Of a stretch of DNA of 32,069 nucleotides, positions 8,100-16,598 are shown in pieces. The notes beneath the pieces were generated by a model. The model searched no databases. It was not told where the DNA came from and saw only the letters and a list, made by a program, of their open reading frames with translations. A program made the position numbers and the translations under genes. Where the stretch lies: contig PMOY01000063.1 of assembly GCA_003165655.1 (NCBI GenBank), forward strand, positions 1-32,069. The letters are read 5' to 3'. The stretch is from Solirubrobacterales bacterium. Its GTDB lineage: Bacteria > Actinomycetota > Thermoleophilia > Solirubrobacterales > Solirubrobacteraceae. Positions within the stretch are counted from its first letter, which is position 1. Every line of letters begins with the position of its first letter.

Positions 8100-9316
8100 A
8101 GCCGCAGCAGCGGTCGACTCGCGAGCTGGTCGTGATCCTGGGCGCGCTGTCTGCGTTCGGGCCGCTGTCGATGGACATGTACCTGCCGGGGCTTCCCTCG
8201 CTCACGCGCCAGCTCGACGCCTCGGCGTCCACGGGCCAGTTGACGCTCACCGGGTGCATGCTTGGGATTGCCCTGGGGCAGCTGATCGCCGGTCCGGTCA
8301 GCGACTCGCTCGGCCGTCGCCGGCCGCTGCTCGCCGGTCTCGTTGGCTACACGGCCGCATCGGCCGCGTGCGCCTTCGCCCCGTCGATCTGGACGCTGAT
8401 CGTCCTGAGACTGATGCAGGGCCTCGCGGGCGGCGTCGGGGTAGTGATCGCCCGGGCGATCGTGCGCGACCTGTTCGATGGAACCACCGCGGCTAGGATG
8501 TTCGCCGCGCTGATGATGGTCACGGGCGTGGCGCCGGTGTTCGCACCGCTCGTGGGCGGGCAGGCGCTCGCGGTCACCTCGTGGCGCGGCATCTTCATCC
8601 TCCTGACCGCGATCGGCGTTCCCCTGTTCCTGGTGACACTGCGCCGTGTGCCCGAGACGCTGCCGCCGGAGCGTCGTCACGGCGGCGGTCTTGGCGCCAC
8701 GCTGCGCACCTTCCGCCGGCTGCTGAGAGATCGCCGCTTCAGTCCCTACGCGGTGTCGTTCTCACTCTCCTTTGCCGCGATGTTCGCCTACATCGCGGGC
8801 TCGTCGTTCGTGCTCGAGGATGTCTACGGGGCCTCTCCCCAGGTGTTCAGCATCGTCTTCGCTGTGAACTCGGCGGGTCTGATCGCGATGTCTCAGGTGA
8901 GCGCCCACCTGGTGGGGCGTGTGGGCCCGGCCTTCCTGCTGAGGTGCGGGCTGGGCGCCGTCGCGCTGGCCTCAGCCGCCACGCTTCTCGTCACCGTGAC
9001 CCATGCCGGCCTCGGATTGCTGCTTGTGTGCCTGTTCGTGCTCCTCGCCGGCAACGGCCTGGTCCTCCCCAACGGGACGGCAGCGGCGATGGCGGAGCAG
9101 CCCCAAGCCCTTGGAAGTGCGTCTGCCCTGCTCGGCCTGGGACAGTTCGGCTGCGGCGCGGCGGTCGCCCCGCTCGTCGGCCTTGCCGGCTCCCACGACG
9201 CGCTGCCGATGGCGATCGTGATTTCGGTCTGCGGCGTGAGCGCATTCGCCTTCAACCAGATATTCGCCCCGCGGGGAATCCGGCCCCGTGCCGCCGCGGA
9301 CCGTGGCGCTGCGTAA
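8090..9316 (+). CDS. Bcr/CflA family MFS efflux transporter
   Basis: ILGALSAFGPLSMDMYLPGLPSL, GPVSDSLGRRRPLL, RLMQGLAGGVGVVIARAIVRDL; twelve-helix hydrophobic pattern. Confidence 0.92.
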   Translation: MPAEPQQRSTRELVVILGALSAFGPLSMDMYLPGLPSLTRQLDASASTGQLTLTGCMLGIALGQLIAGPVSDSLGRRRPLLAGLVGYTAASAACAFAPSIWTLIVLRLMQGLAGGVGVVIARAIVRDLFDGTTAARMFAALMMVTGVAPVFAPLVGGQALAVTSWRGIFILLTAIGVPLFLVTLRRVPETLPPERRHGGGLGATLRTFRRLLRDRRFSPYAVSFSLSFAAMFAYIAGSSFVLEDVYGASPQVFSIVFAVNSAGLIAMSQVSAHLVGRVGPAFLLRCGLGAVALASAATLLVTVTHAGLGLLLVCLFVLLAGNGLVLPNGTAAAMAEQPQALGSASALLGLGQFGCGAAVAPLVGLAGSHDALPMAIVISVCGVSAFAFNQIFAPRGIRPRAAADRGAA

Positions 9317-9620
9317 GCTGGGTTCCGGAAGGCAAGCTGTGCGACTGCTGGCTCCCGTGTGAGAGCCGGTGAGTTCAACGGGCTTGACACAGTCGAGCGA
9401 GCTAGCCGCCCGACGCTATGGAGAAACAGCGGGGCAGCCGACGTCGCCGGCCTCGGGTCGAAGCCACGAATTGCTCGAAACCCAGGTCAAGCCGCTCGAG
9501 GCGATTACCGCTCACAACCTACAAGACGTTCCGAGCGACCTCGAGGTTGCACTGCCTCCACAAAAGAAGGGCACGCCGAGGTCGAGATGCAACCCACTAT
9601 GAATTATTCACGACCAGTGA

Positions 9621-9803
9621 CCACACGCCCGGGAGCTCGCAGACCACACGCCCGGGAGCTCGCAAGCCGCCGCCCCGGAGCTCGCATCGACCCCGGAGCT
9701 CGCACACCACCCGGGATCTCACAACCCGCCGCCCCGAAGCTCGCAAACGGCCCCGGAGCTCGCAAACGGCCCCGGAGCTCGCAAACGGCCCCGGAGCTCG
9801 CAT
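9621..9803. repeat. Nine-copy degenerate repeat, core CCCGGAGCTCGCA, period 18-23 bp
   Basis: GAGCTC-type cores begin near 9633, 9656, 9678, 9696, 9715 (variant GATCTC), 9737 (variant AAGCTC), 9756, 9775, 9794. Confidence 0.9.
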
Positions 9804-9811
9804 CGACCCCA

Positions 9812-10747
9812 CTACCAACGCGACGGCTCACGCGGGACGGTGACGATGCCCTCAGCGGCGGCCCGCACGAACGCCGCGCCCGCCTGCAACGCCTCGTGCT
9901 GCTCGCCCGTGAGCTCCCATTCGTGAATCCGCTCGGCGCCGCCGGGCCCGAGCGACACGGGCACGCTCAGGCTCACTCCCTCGATGTCGTACTCACCGGC
10001 GAGCATCACCGAGGCGGGCCAGACAGCGTCAGGACCGCTGCGGTCGATCGCACCAACCATCCGGGCGACGCCGAGCCCGGAGGTCCAGGTTGACGATCTG
10101 CCCGAGTCGAGCGCGACGTGGCGGGTGTACCAGCCGCCCGTGAAGTCCGCGATCTGAGCTCGCTGCGTGTCGCTGAGCTCGATCCGAGCGCCGTCCAGGC
10201 GCACGCGGTCCAGCAGCGGCACAGCCAGGTCGCCGTGCTCACCGATGGCCCAGGCCTCCACCCGTCCCGGATCGACGCCCAAGGCCTTGCCGATCCCGGT
10301 ACGCAGCCGCAGCGAATCGTTCACGGTGTAGCCGAGCACGCGACGCCGGTCCAGACTCGCGCGCCGCTGCACCCACGTGCAGAGCGGGTCCACCGGGTTG
10401 GCGACGACGAGCAGCAGCCCGCCCCACTGGGCGGGCAAGAGATCGGCCACCGAGGCGAGGATGCGCGCGTTCGCGTCGAGGTAAACCATGCGCGATTCGT
10501 TCACGGTGAGCGGAGCGGCAGCGGTCAGCACGAGCACATCGGCCTGCGGCACATCCTCCTCGTCGCCTCCGCGAATGCGTCCGGTCGCTCCCTGCTCGAG
10601 CACCTGCTCGAGGTCCATCACGTGCGAGAGCACCATCTCGCGTCGGTGGTCCAACAGCACCACTTCGTGATCGCCCGGGCCGATCAGGAGGTTGAAGGCC
10701 ACCGAGGAGCCCACCCCTCCGCCCCCGCCGGCGATGATCACCTTCAT
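9812..10747 (-). CDS. Malate/lactate dehydrogenase family protein
   Basis: MKVIIAGGGGGVGSSVAFNLL; VANPVDPLCTW; TVNDSLRLRTGIGKALGVDP; AIGEHGDLAVPLL catalytic His region. Confidence 0.88.
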   Translation of the reverse strand: MKVIIAGGGGGVGSSVAFNLLIGPGDHEVVLLDHRREMVLSHVMDLEQVLEQGATGRIRGGDEEDVPQADVLVLTAAAPLTVNESRMVYLDANARILASVADLLPAQWGGLLLVVANPVDPLCTWVQRRASLDRRRVLGYTVNDSLRLRTGIGKALGVDPGRVEAWAIGEHGDLAVPLLDRVRLDGARIELSDTQRAQIADFTGGWYTRHVALDSGRSSTWTSGLGVARMVGAIDRSGPDAVWPASVMLAGEYDIEGVSLSVPVSLGPGGAERIHEWELTGEQHEALQAGAAFVRAAAEGIVTVPREPSRW

Positions 10748-10760
10748 CGCATCTGGCTTG

Positions 10761-12356
10761 CTACGCCACTCCGGCCGCGGCGTGCGCGCCGCTGGGCTCC
10801 CGAATCAGATCCGCCGCGCGCTCGGCGATCATGATCGTGGGAGCGTTCGTGTTGCCCCTCGTGACCTGCGGCATCACCGAGGCATCGACCACGCGCAACC
10901 CCTCGAAGCCGTAGACCCGCAGCTGTGGGTCGACGACCGATCCCATCGCGCACGTCGACGTCGGGTGATAGACGGACTGGCCAACGCGTCGGACAAAAGC
11001 CATCAAGTCCTCGTCGGAGCCCGAGTCGGGGACGCTGAACGGTGCCCGCTCGACCGCCCGCAGCGGTGCCTGGCGCGCGATCTCGAGTGCCAGTCGCATC
11101 CCCTCGAGCATGCTCTCGCGGTCCTCGTCGGTGGTCAGGAAGTTACACAGCACCCGGGGCTTGGAATCGGGTAATGGGCTGCGCAGCATCACCCGCCCGC
11201 GGCTGGTGGGGTGGATCACCACGGGGCCGAAGCAGTAGCCGTGATCCGAAGGCGCCGTCAGCCCCTCGTCGAAGAACATCGACGGCGCGAAATGGAACTC
11301 GATGTCGGGCGCGTCGACTCCCGGCCGCGCCCGGAAGAAGCCGGCCGCCTCGGGGATGTTCGAGGTCAGCGGGCCGCGACCCTCGGACTCGAGCAGCGCG
11401 ATGTTCTCCGGTGTCACCGTCATGTACAGCGAGGGCTCGTCCGTGAGGTAGTTGACTTGGGCCATGCAGTGATCCTGTAATCCGTGACCAACCGGCAGCG
11501 GTGCTCGCAGGGAGATCCCCAGCGGTGTCAGCTGGTCCTCGGGACCGATGCCTGACAGCATCAGCAGCACGGGCGACTGATACGCGCCCGCCGAGAGGAT
11601 GACTTCCCGCTCGGCGCGGATCTGCTCCACGCGGTCACCATGGGCGACCTCGACGCCCACAGCCCGGTCTCCCTCGAACAGGATCCGCAGCGCCATCATG
11701 CCCGTGATCACCTCGAGGTTGGGACGGCCGGCGGCGGGACGGAGGTAGGCGTCGGCGGTGCTGCAGCGCAGGCCATCGCGCTGTGTGAGCTGGAAGCGGC
11801 CGACGCCCTCCTGGCGGGCGCCGTTGAAGTCGGGGTTGTGCTCGTGTCCGGCTTGGCGGGCGGCCTCGAGCATGGTGTCGACGAGCGGGTGCATCGAGCG
11901 GCTCTCGGACACTCGCGTCGGTCCGCCGACTCCGTGGTAGGCGTTCTCACCGCGCTCGTTGTCCTCGGCGCGCTTGAAGTAGGGCAGGACCTCGTCGTAG
12001 CTCCAGCCCTCGCAGCCGGCCTGCGCCCAGCCGTCGTAGTCGGCACGGTTCCCGCGCACGTAGATCATCGCGTTGATCGAACTGCACCCCCCGAGCATCC
12101 GTCCCCGAGGGAGATACAGACGGCGGTTGCCCAGCCCGGGCTCTTGCTCGCCGAGCAGATCCCAGTCGAGGCCCGATTTGAACAGGGCCGGGAACGCGGC
12201 CGGAATGTGGATCTCCGGCTGGCGGTCCTCACCTCCGGCTTCGAGTAGGCCAACGCTGACGTCGCCATCCTCGCTCAGGCGGCCGGCGAGAACGCAGCCC
12301 GCAGACCCGGCGCCGACGATCACGTAGTCGTACGTTCGTTCCGGGCGCTCACTCAC
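10761..12356 (-). CDS. GMC oxidoreductase (choline dehydrogenase-like)
   Basis: YDYVIVGAGSAGCVLAGRLSE; PRGRMLGGCSSINAMIYVRG; YHPTSTCAMG; NTNAPTIMIAERAADLI. Confidence 0.93.
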   Translation of the reverse strand: MSERPERTYDYVIVGAGSAGCVLAGRLSEDGDVSVGLLEAGGEDRQPEIHIPAAFPALFKSGLDWDLLGEQEPGLGNRRLYLPRGRMLGGCSSINAMIYVRGNRADYDGWAQAGCEGWSYDEVLPYFKRAEDNERGENAYHGVGGPTRVSESRSMHPLVDTMLEAARQAGHEHNPDFNGARQEGVGRFQLTQRDGLRCSTADAYLRPAAGRPNLEVITGMMALRILFEGDRAVGVEVAHGDRVEQIRAEREVILSAGAYQSPVLLMLSGIGPEDQLTPLGISLRAPLPVGHGLQDHCMAQVNYLTDEPSLYMTVTPENIALLESEGRGPLTSNIPEAAGFFRARPGVDAPDIEFHFAPSMFFDEGLTAPSDHGYCFGPVVIHPTSRGRVMLRSPLPDSKPRVLCNFLTTDEDRESMLEGMRLALEIARQAPLRAVERAPFSVPDSGSDEDLMAFVRRVGQSVYHPTSTCAMGSVVDPQLRVYGFEGLRVVDASVMPQVTRGNTNAPTIMIAERAADLIREPSGAHAAAGVA

Positions 12357-13383
12357 CGCGGATCACCACCTTCATCACTTCGGTCGGGTTGCTCATCGCG
12401 AAGCGGAGCGCCTCCGGCGCCTGCTCCAAGGGAAACTCGTGACTGATCATGCGCGCCAGGAGTGCGCCGTTGCGCTCGACCACCCGCACCGCCTCGGCGA
12501 ACGCGTCGCTGTCACAGCAGCTGACGCCGAGCAGGTCGAGCTCCTTCTCGGTGAGGCTGCCGATCCGCAGCGAGACCTCGTCGGTCGACATCCCGACCTG
12601 TACGGCCCGCCCCGCTGAGGCCACCATGTCGACCATCGCTCTCACGGCTCCAGGCGCTCCGGTCGCGTCGACCGCCACCGGCGGCCCTGCCGGTCCCGCC
12701 CAGCGCCGTGCGAACGCGACGACATCGTCGCGCTCGGTCCACACGAGGGTGTCTGCTCCCATCTCCCGGCTCAGCTCGAGCCGCCCCTCCTGGAGGTCGA
12801 CGACGAGCACCTTGGCACCGCGCTCACGCGCGAGGAGGCACACGCACTGGCCGATCGGTCCCGCGCCCAGCACCACTACCCGCTCGTCGGGTTCGATCGC
12901 GGCCCGGTCCGCGGCGCGCACGGCAATCGAGACCGGCTCGGCCAGCGCCGCGACGGCGGAGTCTTCGGCGCGGATCGGGAACACCTGCTCCTGGGCGGTC
13001 GACAGCAGGCCCTGGAGCCCGCCATCGACGTGGATCCCGATGAGCTCGAAGTTGTCGCACGCGTTCGGGCGCCCGACGCTGCACGGATAGCAATGCCCGC
13101 ACGCACGGAGCGGCCACAGCGCCACCTGCTGGTCGAGCTCGAGCTCCGCGCGACAGCCCGGCCCGAGCGCGGTGATCGTGCCCGCCACCTCGTGCCCTTG
13201 GACGCGCGGGAATTGCGACCCGCCTGCCGCCTCGGACAGCTCTCCGGAGAAGAAGTGGTAGTCGGAGCCGCAGATCCCGACCGCCTCAGGGTGCACGAGC
13301 ACCTGACCGGGACCGGGGGTGGGGGGGTCGGGGCGCTCGGTCATCGCCATTGCCCCGACCCTCTCGGTCACCGCCGCGCGCAT
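12349..13383 (-). CDS. Zinc-binding medium-chain alcohol/polyol dehydrogenase
   Basis: GICGSDYHFF, GHEVAGTI, CGHCYPCSVGRPNACDNF structural zinc, VVVLGAGPIGQ. Start at 13383 lies in the last copy of the 35-bp repeat. Confidence 0.92.
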   Translation of the reverse strand: MRAAVTERVGAMAMTERPDPPTPGPGQVLVHPEAVGICGSDYHFFSGELSEAAGGSQFPRVQGHEVAGTITALGPGCRAELELDQQVALWPLRACGHCYPCSVGRPNACDNFELIGIHVDGGLQGLLSTAQEQVFPIRAEDSAVAALAEPVSIAVRAADRAAIEPDERVVVLGAGPIGQCVCLLARERGAKVLVVDLQEGRLELSREMGADTLVWTERDDVVAFARRWAGPAGPPVAVDATGAPGAVRAMVDMVASAGRAVQVGMSTDEVSLRIGSLTEKELDLLGVSCCDSDAFAEAVRVVERNGALLARMISHEFPLEQAPEALRFAMSNPTEVMKVVIRGE

Positions 13384-13479
13384 CAGCGCACCCGCCTCTC
13401 GGTCACCGCCGCGCGCATCAGCGCACGACCCTCTCGGTCACCGCCGCGCGCATCAGCGCACGACCCTCTCGGTCACCGC
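13357..13479 (-). repeat. 35-bp tandem repeat array, units encode MRAAVTERVVR* / MRAAVTERRVR* minicistrons joined by TGATG
   Basis: Units 13357-13391, 13392-13426, 13427-13461, partial 13462-13479. On the minus strand ATGs at 13453, 13418 and 13383 (the last is the ADH start). Confidence 0.95.
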
Positions 13480-13488
13480 GACCCTGCG

Positions 13489-14649
13489 TCACCCCCACAC
13501 CTCTGCCGCGGTCTCGACGAGCAATTCGAGCTTGGCGACCTCTTGGTCGTAGCTGAGCGTATTGCCCTCGAAGGTCGAGGAGAAGCCGCACTGCGGCGAG
13601 AGGCACAGCTGCTCGATCGGGACGAAGTGCGAGGCCTCCTCGATCCGCCGCTTGAGCAGGTCCTTGCTCTCCAGCTCGCCGCGCTTGGTCGTCATCAGCC
13701 CGAGCACCACCATCTTGCCCTTGGGCACGAAGCGCAGCGGCTCGAACCCGCCCGAGCGCGTGTCGTCGTACTCGAGGAAGAAGCCGTCGATGTCCAAATC
13801 CCCGAACAGTGCCTCGGCGACGAAGTCGTAGCCGCCCTCGGACGCCCATGACGAGCGGAAATTGCCGCGGCACAGGTGAGTGGTGACGGTCAGGCCCTCC
13901 GGCCGGTGTGCGAGCGCCTCGTTGATGTGTCGAATATAGGTCTCATGCAGGTGCTCGGCGTCCTCGCCCTTGCTCTCCATCTGCTGGCGTTGGTGCGGGT
14001 CGTTGAGATACGCGAGGGTGGTGTCGTCGAACTGCAGATACCTGCAGCCCAAGTCGGCAACGGCGCGAACCTCGTCAGCGTACGCCGCGCTCAGGTCCGT
14101 CCAGAACTCCTCCACATCGGGATACACGCTCGGATCGATCGCGGCGCGGCCGCCGCGGTAGTGGACCATGCTCGGCGAGGGGATCGTCAGCTTCGGCGTG
14201 ACCCCATCCTCGACGACGCCCGTGAGGAACTCGAAGTCCTCGGCGAAGATCGGATGATCGAGATGGACCTTCTCAGCCACGTGGATGGCCGCCGGCTTGT
14301 ACTCGATCTCACCGTGCTCGTTGGTGAACTTGACCTTGATGTCGCCCGCGACCTGCTCGATCCCGCCGAGCTGGTAGATGAAGTCCATGTGCCACGACGC
14401 CCGGCGAAACTCGCCGTCGGTCGCCGACTGCAGTCCCACATCGCGCTGCATCTTCACGACCGCGCGGATCGCCTCGTCCTCCAGTGAGCGCAACTCCTCG
14501 CGCGAGATCCGGCCGGCCGCGAGCTCCTCCCGCGCGCGCAGCAGCTCGGGCGGCCGCAACAGGCTCCCCACGTGATCGGCGCGAAACGGCGGCGACGTGC
14601 GTTGGCCACCGCTGGTCGTTGTCCCGCTCGCTGTCTGTGGTTCAGCCAT
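13489..14649 (-). CDS. Cobalamin-independent methionine synthase (MetE) C-terminal-like methyltransferase family
   Basis: FRADHVGSLLRPPELL N-terminus; TTHLCRGN; FFLEYDD; LCLSPQCGFSSTFEGN zinc/thiol-site-like motifs. Confidence 0.85.
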   Translation of the reverse strand: MAEPQTASGTTTSGGQRTSPPFRADHVGSLLRPPELLRAREELAAGRISREELRSLEDEAIRAVVKMQRDVGLQSATDGEFRRASWHMDFIYQLGGIEQVAGDIKVKFTNEHGEIEYKPAAIHVAEKVHLDHPIFAEDFEFLTGVVEDGVTPKLTIPSPSMVHYRGGRAAIDPSVYPDVEEFWTDLSAAYADEVRAVADLGCRYLQFDDTTLAYLNDPHQRQQMESKGEDAEHLHETYIRHINEALAHRPEGLTVTTHLCRGNFRSSWASEGGYDFVAEALFGDLDIDGFFLEYDDTRSGGFEPLRFVPKGKMVVLGLMTTKRGELESKDLLKRRIEEASHFVPIEQLCLSPQCGFSSTFEGNTLSYDQEVAKLELLVETAAEVWG

Positions 14650-14665
14650 TGCTACCTCGCTTGGG

Positions 14666-15070
14666 TCAGGGATGTCTCACGTTGATCTCGATCCGAACTC
14701 CGTTGGGATCGTCGATGAACAGCTGGCGCGGTCCGCCCGGAACGGTGTTGGCGACCGCTGGCACGCCGTCGCGCTCGAGCCGCACGCTGAGCTCCTCATA
14801 GTCGCTGGCGTTGAAGGCGATGTGGTCCACCGGCCCCGCGTCCGGCGCCTCGGCGGGGACGGACAGGCCCAGATGTGCTGCGTGGGCCCCATACGTCCGG
14901 CGTTCGGCGATGTGCAGGCACGGGGTGGCGCCCGCGTAGAGCCAGTAGCCGGGGAACTCGAGCGGTGGGCGCTCGCCGACGCGCAGTCCGACGACCCGAC
15001 AGTAGAAATCGCGCGTCGCCTCGATGTCGTCGCTGAGGACCAGCACGTGCTCCATGGCGGTGACGCTCAT
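14666..15070 (-). CDS. VOC family (glyoxalase/dioxygenase-like) protein
   Basis: MEHVLVLSDDIEATRDFYCRVVGLRVGERPPLEF...VDHIAFNASDYEEL...LFIDDPNGVRIEINV. ATGA overlap with livF. Confidence 0.85.
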   Translation of the reverse strand: MSVTAMEHVLVLSDDIEATRDFYCRVVGLRVGERPPLEFPGYWLYAGATPCLHIAERRTYGAHAAHLGLSVPAEAPDAGPVDHIAFNASDYEELSVRLERDGVPAVANTVPGGPRQLFIDDPNGVRIEINVRHP

Positions 15071-15885
15071 TTCGCGCTGCCGGGAGCCGGCCTTGGTGCG
15101 GCGCGCGCGTCCGGCGCACCGTTCACGGCCCCGCTCCCGCGCAGCAGGTAGGCCGACTGGAGCAGCTCCGGCTGCTCACGCAGCTCACTGGCGAGCCCGG
15201 AGTACTGCAGCCGGCCCCCCTCCATGATGTAGGCCCGGTTGGCGAGGCCGAGCGCGACGATGGCGAACTGCTCGATCAGGAGCACGCCGACCCCGGACTC
15301 GGCGATCCCCTGGATGATCGGGATCAGGCGCTGGACGACGACCGGAGCCAACCCGAGTGACAGCTCGTCGATGCACACGTAACGCGGACGAGAGACGAGC
15401 GCCTGAGCCAGCACGAGCATCTGCTGCTCGCCGCCCGAGAGCGAGCGGGCGGAGGAGCCGAGGAGCCGCTGGAGCTCCGGGAACAGCTCCAGCGCGCGCG
15501 CTCGACCGGCCTCTGCATCCGCGCGGGAGAGGGCGTAGGTCGCGACCCGGAGGTTGTCCTCGACGGTGAGCTCGGCCAGCAACCGCCGGCCCTCGGGGAC
15601 GACAGCGACTCCTGCCTGGCGGATCTTCTCTGGTCGGCGTCCGACCAGGTCCCCACCGTCGAGGAGCACGGATCCGCTCTCCGGGCGCAGCACCCCCCCC
15701 ACGGCCAGCACCAGGCTCGACTTGCCTGCCCCGTTCGGGCCCAGCAGCGCCGTGACCTCGCCGGCTGCGATCTCGAGCGATACGTCGCGTACCACCGCGC
15801 GCCCGCCTCGCGCCACGGTCAGGTCGCGCACGCTCAGCGCATCGCCTGTGGTCACCGTGTCCGCCGCGACTTCCGGACTACTCAC
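15067..15885 (-). CDS. livF: Branched-chain amino acid-type ABC transporter ATP-binding protein (LivF)
   Basis: Walker A GPNGAGKSS; signature LSGGEQQML; Walker B YVCIDEL; GTG start overlaps livG stop (GTGA). Confidence 0.9.
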   Translation of the reverse strand: MSSPEVAADTVTTGDALSVRDLTVARGGRAVVRDVSLEIAAGEVTALLGPNGAGKSSLVLAVGGVLRPESGSVLLDGGDLVGRRPEKIRQAGVAVVPEGRRLLAELTVEDNLRVATYALSRADAEAGRARALELFPELQRLLGSSARSLSGGEQQMLVLAQALVSRPRYVCIDELSLGLAPVVVQRLIPIIQGIAESGVGVLLIEQFAIVALGLANRAYIMEGGRLQYSGLASELREQPELLQSAYLLRGSGAVNGAPDARAAPRPAPGSAK

Positions 15886-16598
15886 AGCACCGACTCGGTT
15901 CCCAGGTAGGCGCGGATCACGCGTTCGTCTCGGAGCACCTCGGCGGTGGGACCCGAGGCGATCAGCTTGCCGAAGTCGAGCACAGCGGTCTTCTCGCAGC
16001 ACGACGAGACGAGACCCATGTCGTGATCGACGAGGATCGTCAGGGCACCGGTGTGCTCGGGGATCTGGCGAATCACCTCGCCCATGCGCTCCGTCTCTTG
16101 GTCAGGCAGGCCGGCGGCCGGCTCGTCCAGTAAGACCACGCGCGGCCGTCCCACGACCGCGCGTGCGACCTCGACCAGGCGGCGCTCACCGGCGCCGAGC
16201 GTCCCCACTCTCAGTTGCGGGTCCAGGTCGAGCCCGACGAACGAGATCGCGTCCAGCACGTCCTTGCGGCGTGAGGCGGCGCCCACCTTCGAGTGCTCGT
16301 GGACCATCGCCACGTTGTCAAACACCGAAAGCTGCTCGATCGCCTGCTCGGTCTGAAACGTTCGTCGGAGCCCCCACCGCGCGCGCCGGAAGTGGGCCAT
16401 CCCGAGCAGGTCCTGGTCGAACGCGCGCACGGTGCCCGCGACGGGCCGCACAAAGCCGCTGAGCACGTTGAAGAAGGTCGTCTTACCGGCCCCGTTGGGT
16501 CCGATCAGCCCGCACGTTCCCTCCGCGAAGCTCACGTTCATGTCGTCGAGTGGAGTGACTCCTCCGAACCGAACCGATAGCCCGGTGACTTCGATCAC
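15882..16598 (-). CDS. livG: Branched-chain amino acid-type ABC transporter ATP-binding protein (LivG)
   Basis: GPNGAGKTTFFNVLSGF; RTFQTEQ; LGAGERRLVEVARAVVGRPRVVLLDEPAAGL. Confidence 0.92.
   Translation of the reverse strand: MIEVTGLSVRFGGVTPLDDMNVSFAEGTCGLIGPNGAGKTTFFNVLSGFVRPVAGTVRAFDQDLLGMAHFRRARWGLRRTFQTEQAIEQLSVFDNVAMVHEHSKVGAASRRKDVLDAISFVGLDLDPQLRVGTLGAGERRLVEVARAVVGRPRVVLLDEPAAGLPDQETERMGEVIRQIPEHTGALTILVDHDMGLVSSCCEKTAVLDFGKLIASGPTAEVLRDERVIRAYLGTESVL

Noticed and set aside
9359-9602. Possible small gene or ncRNA in the MFS-LDH gap (TTGACA at about 9383, short ORFs)
   Set aside because: No matching -10, no recognisable fold or protein family; insufficient support.
9621-9803. CRISPR array
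   Set aside because: Repeats are ~13 bp with 5-10 bp spacers and degenerate; no cas genes in the window.
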